Shown: positions 38,689-43,270 of the stretch, piece by piece | How positions within the stretch are numbered: the stretch's first letter is position 1 | Layout of the letters: every line of letters starts with the position of its first letter | Assembly: GCA_013812145.1 (NCBI GenBank) | Contig: JACCTY010000095.1 | Coordinates: 1-43,270 of the forward strand | Source: Geodermatophilaceae bacterium | GTDB taxonomy: Bacteria; Actinomycetota; Actinomycetes; Mycobacteriales; Geodermatophilaceae | Reading direction: 5' to 3' | Length of the DNA: 43,270 bases | Notes under the pieces: model-generated | Databases searched by the model: none | The model's input: the letters and a program-made list of their open reading frames with translations, nothing else | What the model was told of the DNA's origin: nothing | Program-made: the position numbers and the translations under genes

Positions 38689-39690
38689 ATGCAACAAGTC
38701 CTCGACGTCCTCATCATCAGCACCAAGGCCTTCTTCGGTCCGCTCGCGGTGTTCTACGCGCTGATGGCGATCGGGCTGAACGTGCACTTCGGCTACACCG
38801 GCCTGCTCAACTTCGGCCAGATCGGCTTCGCGATGCTCGGCGGCTTCGGGATCGCGATCTCCGTGACGACCTACGGGCTGCCCTTCGCCGTCGGGGTGCT
38901 GGTCGGCCTGCTCGCCGCCGTGCTGTTCGCGCTACTCCTTGGCCTGCCCACCCTGCGGCTTCGCGCGGACTACCTCGCTATCGTCACCATCGCCGCGGCG
39001 GAGATCCTCCGGCTGCTCTTCCGGTCGGTGTCGGCCACCCCGATCACCGGGGCGACCCGTGGGCTGTCCGGATTCAGTGGGGACTTCTACGCCTTGTCCC
39101 CCTTCGAGACCAGCGCCCGGTACACCATCCTGGGAGCCCGCTGGAGTGGCCGGGAACTGTGGGTAGTCAGCGTCGGCTGGACGCTGGTGGCCTTGGGCTG
39201 CTTGGCGGTATGGCTGTTGATGCGTAGCCCCTGGGGCCGGGTGATCAAGGCGATCAGGGAGGACGAGGACGCGGCCCGATCGTTGGGCAAGAACGTCTAT
39301 GCATACAAGATGCAGTCACTCATCCTCGGAGGGATCTTCGGGGCGCTCGGCGGCATGATCTACGCGCTGGCCACTAGTTCGGCCAACCCCGATCAATACC
39401 AGAGCGCGAACACGTTCCTCGCCTACGCCGCCCTCATCCTCGGCGGAACCGCACGGGTGTTGGGGCCGGTGATCGGAGCGATGATCTTCTGGTTCCTGCT
39501 CGCCTTCACCGAGTCGGGTCTGGTCGAGCTGACCGGTGCCGACGGGATCATCCCCCCGGAGATTCTCAGCTCCACCGACGTCGCCCAGATCCGCTTCGTC
39601 CTCGTCGGTCTCGGGCTGATGACGCTGCTCATCTTCCGCCCGCAAGGGATATTCGGCGACCGTAGAGAAGTGATGCTTGATGCCCGCTGA
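38689..39690 (+). CDS. livM: Branched-chain-amino-acid-type ABC permease LivM
   Basis: A 333-residue permease with eight or more helices. NVHFGYTGLLNFGQIGFAMLGGFG and GRVIKAIREDEDAARSLGKNVYAYK (the cytoplasmic coupling loop to the ATPases) are diagnostic of LivM. It starts four bases after livH stops. With LivH it forms the membrane channel of the importer. Its end overlaps livG by 11 bases. Confidence 0.93.
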   Translation: MQQVLDVLIISTKAFFGPLAVFYALMAIGLNVHFGYTGLLNFGQIGFAMLGGFGIAISVTTYGLPFAVGVLVGLLAAVLFALLLGLPTLRLRADYLAIVTIAAAEILRLLFRSVSATPITGATRGLSGFSGDFYALSPFETSARYTILGARWSGRELWVVSVGWTLVALGCLAVWLLMRSPWGRVIKAIREDEDAARSLGKNVYAYKMQSLILGGIFGALGGMIYALATSSANPDQYQSANTFLAYAALILGGTARVLGPVIGAMIFWFLLAFTESGLVELTGADGIIPPEILSSTDVAQIRFVLVGLGLMTLLIFRPQGIFGDRREVMLDAR

Positions 39691-40627
39691 GTTCAGCATG
39701 CGCACGTCACCCCTGCGCGATGTCGCGTCCCAGGTCGGGGTGGCCAAGCCGGATCCCGCGATCGTGGTGGACGACGTGACCCGGACGTTCGGTGGTCTGG
39801 TCGCCGTACAGGTCGAGCACCTGGAGTTCCAGCGCGGCTGCATCACCGGTCTGATCGGGCCGAACGGGGCCGGCAAGACGACCCTGTTCAACCTGCTCAC
39901 CGGTTTCGACCAAGCCAACAGTGGCCGGTGGACTTTCGACGGTAAGCCGTTGGCAAAGCTGCCCCCGCACCGCGTCGCCCGCCTCGGCGTTGTCCGCACG
40001 TTCCAGCTGACCAAGGCGCTGTCACGGTTGTCGGTACTGGACAACATGATGCTGGGCGCCACCGGGCAGCGGGGGGAGAGCATGTGGCGCGCGCTGCTGC
40101 CGGGAATGTGGCGGGGGCAGGAGCGGGAGGTCGAGGACAGGGCGAACGAGCTGCTGGAGCGGTTCAAACTCGACACCAAGCGCGCCGACTTCGCCGGCAC
40201 CCTGTCCGGAGGACAGCGCAAACTGCTGGAGATGGCTCGGGCGCTGATGAGCCAGCCCAAGGTGGTCATGCTCGACGAACCGATGGCCGGGGTGAACCCG
40301 GCGCTGACCCAGAGCCTGCTCGAGCACGTCAAGGACCTGCGCGAGCAGGGCATGACAGTGGTCTTCGTCGAGCACGACATGGACGTCGTCCGCGACATCA
40401 GCGACTGGGTAGTCGTGATGGCGGCCGGAAAGGTCATCGCGGAGAGCCCGCCGGAGTCCATCTCCCACAACAAGGAGGTAGTCGACGCGTACCTCGGCGC
40501 GCATCACGACGCGCCACTGACCGTGGAGGAAGAGGACAAGGTGCTCGCCGAGGCGGAGGCCGTCATTCGCGCCGAACGAGCAGCGCAAGCAGAGGCGCTG
40601 GACGCCGCTGCCAGGGAGCCCTTGTGA
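39680..40627 (+). CDS. livG: ABC ATPase LivG
   Basis: A 315-residue ATPase. Walker A is GPNGAGKTT, the signature LSGGQRK, Walker B VVMLDEP, and the H-loop VEHDMD, all intact. A C-terminal tail of about 60 residues after the core is acidic and Ala-rich, longer than usual. The ATG at 39680 lies within the livM end; an ATG at 39698 is possible. It pairs with LivF to drive uptake. Confidence 0.93.
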   Translation: MPAEFSMRTSPLRDVASQVGVAKPDPAIVVDDVTRTFGGLVAVQVEHLEFQRGCITGLIGPNGAGKTTLFNLLTGFDQANSGRWTFDGKPLAKLPPHRVARLGVVRTFQLTKALSRLSVLDNMMLGATGQRGESMWRALLPGMWRGQEREVEDRANELLERFKLDTKRADFAGTLSGGQRKLLEMARALMSQPKVVMLDEPMAGVNPALTQSLLEHVKDLREQGMTVVFVEHDMDVVRDISDWVVVMAAGKVIAESPPESISHNKEVVDAYLGAHHDAPLTVEEEDKVLAEAEAVIRAERAAQAEALDAAAREPL

Positions 40628-41463
40628 GCGAGTCCAACGCGCCGGCCGGAGACGCCGCCGGTGGGTCTCCGCACACCGCACCCGAGCTGACCCGCGCTCA
40701 ACTCGCGGCGACCCGCGAGGAACACGTCAAACTGGCCGAGTCCGCGTTGCTCCGCGCCGATGAGCTGGTAGCCGGGTACGTACCCGGGGTCAACATCCTG
40801 CGCGGCTGCGACTTCTACCTCAACGACGGCGAACTCGTGGGCATCATCGGTCCCAACGGGGCTGGCAAGTCGACGCTGCTCAAGGCGCTGTTCGGCCTGA
40901 TCCCGGTCCGCAGCGGCACCGTTCGACTGCGCGACGAGGACATCACCTCGGCGCCCGCCCACACCTTGGTGCGCAACGGGGTCGGCTACGTCCCGCAGAA
41001 CAACAACGTCTTCCCGTCACTGACGATCGAGGAAAACCTGCAGATGGGGATGTTCCTTCGCTCGTCCAAGTTCGCCGAGCGCTTCGATCACGTCTCTCAG
41101 CTGTTCCCGATGCTGGGCGAGCGGCGGAAGCAAAAAGCGGGGGCGTTGTCCGGTGGCGAGCGGCAGATGGTCGCCATGGGTCGGGCGCTGATGATGGAGC
41201 CGTCGGTGCTGCTGCTCGACGAGCCGTCGGCCGGCCTGTCGCCGGCATTCCAGGACGACGTGTTCATCCGCTGCCGGCGGATCAACGCCTCCGGGGTGTC
41301 GATCATCATGGTCGAGCAGAATGCCCGGCGCTGCTTGCAGATCTGCGATCGGGGATATGTGCTGGACCAGGGCCGCAACGCCTACACCGACAGCGGCCGC
41401 TCGCTGATGAACGACCCGAAGGTCATCGAGTTGTACCTGGGAACGTTGGCCACCGCCCGGTAG
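40624..41463 (+). CDS. livF: ABC ATPase LivF
   Basis: A 279-residue ATPase. Walker A is GPNGAGKST, the signature LSGGERQ, Walker B VLLLDEPSAGLSP and the H-loop region reads IMVEQN, the usual LivF form. An extra 40-residue N-terminal segment (SESNAPAGDAAGGSPH) precedes the ATPase core. The GTG at 40624 overlaps the livG stop by 4 bases. The operon ends here at a strong terminator shared with the convergent binding-protein gene. Confidence 0.93.
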   Translation: MSESNAPAGDAAGGSPHTAPELTRAQLAATREEHVKLAESALLRADELVAGYVPGVNILRGCDFYLNDGELVGIIGPNGAGKSTLLKALFGLIPVRSGTVRLRDEDITSAPAHTLVRNGVGYVPQNNNVFPSLTIEENLQMGMFLRSSKFAERFDHVSQLFPMLGERRKQKAGALSGGERQMVAMGRALMMEPSVLLLDEPSAGLSPAFQDDVFIRCRRINASGVSIIMVEQNARRCLQICDRGYVLDQGRNAYTDSGRSLMNDPKVIELYLGTLATAR

Positions 41464-41491
41464 TCACGGGCAGCTGGCGTCCAAAGGGAAC

Positions 41492-41537
41492 GACGAAGGG
41501 GTCCGACCCTTGCTTGCCGGGGCCGGACCCCTTCGTC
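41492..41537. terminator. Two-way terminator between livF and the substrate-binding-protein gene
   Basis: GACGAAGGGGTCCG (41492-41505) and CGGACCCCTTCGTC (41524-41537) form a perfect 14-bp stem around an 18-base loop. It lies between convergent genes, 28 bases after livF and 15 bases after the end of the binding-protein gene. Confidence 0.75.
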
Positions 41538-41552
41538 ACTGCCTTCGCGGGG

Positions 41553-42887
41553 TTACGGGCCGGCGGGTCCGACGCCCTGCGCGTTCATCTCGGTGATGAC
41601 GATCGACGATTCATCGAAGCCGATGACGATTATCGCATCCGGGTTGAATTCGACCATGTCGGCGACCTCGGTCCGGAACGACGTGGCGTTCGGGTCGTAG
41701 ATCGTGGTCAGGATCGAGTCCTCGGCGATTCCGTCGGAGATCAGGTTCTCCATGATGTTCTCGGCGAGCCCGGTGCCGTACGGGTCGTTCAGCGCCAGCA
41801 TCCCGACGCTGGTGTTGCCGTCGGCGATCAGGATGTCTGCCAGGGCCCGCGCCTGCAGCAGGTCCGGCGGTGCGGTGCGGAAGTACAGGCCCTTGTCGTC
41901 GTAGTCGGTGAAGATGTCCGAGGTGTTGGCTGCGGAGAACATCAGCACTCCAGCGCCGGTGATCTTGTCGATGACGGTCTGGCTGACACCGGAGGATGCG
42001 GCGCCGATGATCGCGTTGACATTCGCTTGCAGCAACCGGTCGGTCGTGGTGTTGGCGGTGTCGGTCGAGGTGTCACCGGAGTCACCCTCGGTGAGCGCCA
42101 CCGGCTGGCCTAGGACACCGCCAGCGGCGTTGATCTCCTCGATCGCGACCCGGACGCCGGACTCCTCCGGCGGGCCGAGGAAGGCCAGGCTGCCGGTCTG
42201 CGGCAGCAGCGTGCCGATCGAGAGCGGACCGCCGGTCGGGGCGCTGGCGGGGTCGGGCGCAGCCGGCGGCGGGGTGGTCGACGCGTTGGCCTCGTCGCCT
42301 GCCAAGACGAACTCGGGCTCACCCAGCATGTTGTCGGCGCCGAAGGTCAGGACGCCGAAGCTGGCTGCAGCCGGCTCGCCGGCGTCGGTGAAGGCCAGCG
42401 GGCCGCTCTGGCCGTCGTAGTCGACGTCGCCAGCGGCCTGCACAATGGCGAGGCAGGTGGCCCAGTCGCTGCACTTCTCACCGCCGGTTGTCAGCGAGTT
42501 CACAAATGGTGCGAACACGACCGCGTCGTTCGTCCGCGCGGTTTCGGCCGCCATCGCGACGAGGAGCACCGCGTCGTACGCCTCGGCCGCGTAGTTGAAG
42601 TCGACCAGCGCCGGGTCGTCGGCCAACAGTCGGGTCCGGAATTCCTCGCTCAGATCGGTGAGCGGCGTGGTGCCCTTGAAGCCCTCGAGCGCGCCGTCCT
42701 CGGTGAAGTTCTCCCCGAGGGCGTTGCCGGTGTTGCCGTCGGACCCGTAGACCTTGACCTGCTTCTGCTCCGGCTCCGGCTCTCCCCCACCTGCGGGAGT
42801 TTCGGGATCGTCGCTGCCGCAGGCGGCTACTGCGATGAGGACCGCACCAACCGTCGCCACCGCGCGCATTGTCTTGCGCTTGCCCAT
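41553..42887 (-). CDS. Liv-type substrate-binding lipoprotein with circularly permuted halves
   Basis: A 444-residue lipoprotein (lipobox VAAC, Cys23) of the Leu/Ile/Val-binding family, but the order is reversed. Residues about 44-197 (VKVYGSDGN, YAAEAYDAVLLVA, GGEKCSDW, DYDGQSGPLAF) are what normally ends such proteins. After a Pro/Thr/Ala linker (about 198-220) residues 221-444 contain the normal start (PLSIGTLLPQTGSLAFLG, INAAGGVLGQPV, YGTGLAEN, IVIGFDESS) and the chain stops at AQGVGPAGP. In a standard member AQGVGP leads straight into the strand found here near residue 45. All parts appear once, so the fold could be complete. The RBS GAGGAGAG precedes the ATG. It likely feeds the liv importer, though it is transcribed on the opposite strand. 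Confidence 0.88.
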   Translation of the reverse strand: MGKRKTMRAVATVGAVLIAVAACGSDDPETPAGGGEPEPEQKQVKVYGSDGNTGNALGENFTEDGALEGFKGTTPLTDLSEEFRTRLLADDPALVDFNYAAEAYDAVLLVAMAAETARTNDAVVFAPFVNSLTTGGEKCSDWATCLAIVQAAGDVDYDGQSGPLAFTDAGEPAAASFGVLTFGADNMLGEPEFVLAGDEANASTTPPPAAPDPASAPTGGPLSIGTLLPQTGSLAFLGPPEESGVRVAIEEINAAGGVLGQPVALTEGDSGDTSTDTANTTTDRLLQANVNAIIGAASSGVSQTVIDKITGAGVLMFSAANTSDIFTDYDDKGLYFRTAPPDLLQARALADILIADGNTSVGMLALNDPYGTGLAENIMENLISDGIAEDSILTTIYDPNATSFRTEVADMVEFNPDAIIVIGFDESSIVITEMNAQGVGPAGP

Positions 42888-43006
42888 TCAGCTCTCCTCG
42901 CTCTGGTAACACGTGCCCGTACGGCGCCGCGCTCGATGCTTGTGCGACGGTAGCCCTAGATCAACACGGGCGGTACTAGGCCAGCCCTCGTCGTAACCGT
43001 GTCGTG

Positions 43007-43032
43007 ACCATCACCCCGCTCGCGGTGACGGT
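43007..43032. promoter_or_regulatory. Imperfect palindrome upstream of the last lipoprotein gene
   Basis: ACCATCACC (43007-43015) and GGTGACGGT (43024-43032) are inverted copies with one mismatch around an 8-base loop, 19 bases before the ATG at 43052 and in the divergent gap with the binding-protein gene. It may be an operator or a 5' leader hairpin. Confidence 0.3.
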
Positions 43033-43051
43033 GCTGTGACAGGATCGCGAC

Positions 43052-43270
43052 ATGCCATCGCGCTGGCGGGTTGCCCTTGCGGTAGCAGGCCTGGCGTTGT
43101 CTGGATGCGCGCAGACGCAAGCCGGCCCCGGAGCAGGCGCAAGCACGAGCGCCAGCCTGACCTACGGCCCGGCCGTGGACGGGATGGTGGCATTGGCCTG
43201 GCGGACCCGCTTGGACGACGCAGCGGGCGGCGTCTTCCAGATCAAGCTCACAAACACCGGCAGCGAGCAA
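43052..43270 (+). CDS. Predicted lipoprotein, 3' end cut by window
   Basis: 73 codons are visible. A signal peptide (RWRVALAVAGLALSG) ends in the lipobox LSGC with Cys19, followed by a low-complexity Ala/Gly/Ser/Thr linker and the start of a domain (LTYGPAVDGMVALAWRTRLDD, then FQIKLTNTGS). The last part resembles the first strands of an Ig-like fold, but too little is present to name a family. The ATG at 43052 has AGGATCG upstream. Confidence 0.65.
   Translation, partial: MPSRWRVALAVAGLALSGCAQTQAGPGAGASTSASLTYGPAVDGMVALAWRTRLDDAAGGVFQIKLTNTGSEQ

Noticed and set aside
1-43270. CRISPR arrays, tRNA/rRNA genes, prophage or transposase genes
   Set aside because: I read both strands for regular spaced repeats, clover-leaf ends and transposase or integrase motifs and found none that hold up.

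Overview
The window comes from a high-GC Gram-positive chromosome or large plasmid, almost certainly an actinobacterium. The signs are dense G/C-ending codons, frequent GTG/TTG starts, ATGA and GTGA stop/start overlaps, probable leaderless starts, a DNA polymerase I without proofreading residues, and actinobacterial regulator types (DtxR/MntR, CmtR-like ArsR). I saw no tRNA, rRNA, CRISPR array, insertion sequence or phage gene. Genus cannot be fixed from the sequence alone.

Region 1 (1-16500) is the most interesting part and reads as a coenzyme M (CoM, 2-mercaptoethanesulfonate) island. The right half (10362-16500) is a tight operon: phosphosulfolactate synthase (ComA type), a protein of unknown family, an aspartase/fumarase-superfamily enzyme, a D-cysteine-desulfhydrase-like PLP enzyme, a second aspartase/fumarase-superfamily enzyme and an SRPBCC-like protein. 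This set matches the bacterial CoM biosynthesis pathway described in Xanthobacter autotrophicus (sulfite addition to PEP, phosphate elimination, decarboxylation, thiolation, reduction). The left half (3-10223) holds what looks like the machinery that uses CoM. It contains two MetE-like zinc proteins, the same family as epoxyalkane:CoM transferase, each with the H-x-C...C zinc ligands. It also has a sulfoacetaldehyde-type CoA-acylating aldehyde dehydrogenase, a single-cysteine CoA-disulfide-reductase-like flavoprotein, a two-subunit CoA-transferase and an ADP-forming acyl-CoA synthetase. A MEDS-domain sensor and a VOC protein are also present. No alkene monooxygenase or short-chain dehydrogenase is visible, so the substrate is unknown.

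Region 2 (16501-20753) has a 366-base gene-free stretch with a cluster of inverted repeats and a small membrane protein. A metal operon follows: a MntR-like DtxR regulator with its own palindromic operator, an exported two-domain multicopper oxidase, a ZIP transporter with an extracytoplasmic domain, and a Rieske lipoprotein.

Region 3 (20703-33374) is mixed: a TetR regulator divergent from a permease/lactone-oxidase/D-threonine-aldolase-like operon; a CmtR-like sensor with a Cys-tailed cation transporter; a lipoprotein; an acyltransferase/patatin pair; an EamA exporter; a PAS-GGDEF diguanylate cyclase; a DUF3291 protein; a LysE exporter; a HEAT-repeat protein; and the remnant of a glyoxalase gene.

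Region 4 (33375-43270) holds polA, a PaaI thioesterase, a GNAT acetyltransferase, and a complete branched-chain-amino-acid-type ABC importer (livH, livM, livG, livF). The importer's LivH carries an exported beta-sandwich domain at its N-terminus. Converging on livF, across a strong terminator, is a substrate-binding lipoprotein whose two halves are in swapped order, which looks like a natural circular permutation. The window ends inside a further lipoprotein gene.
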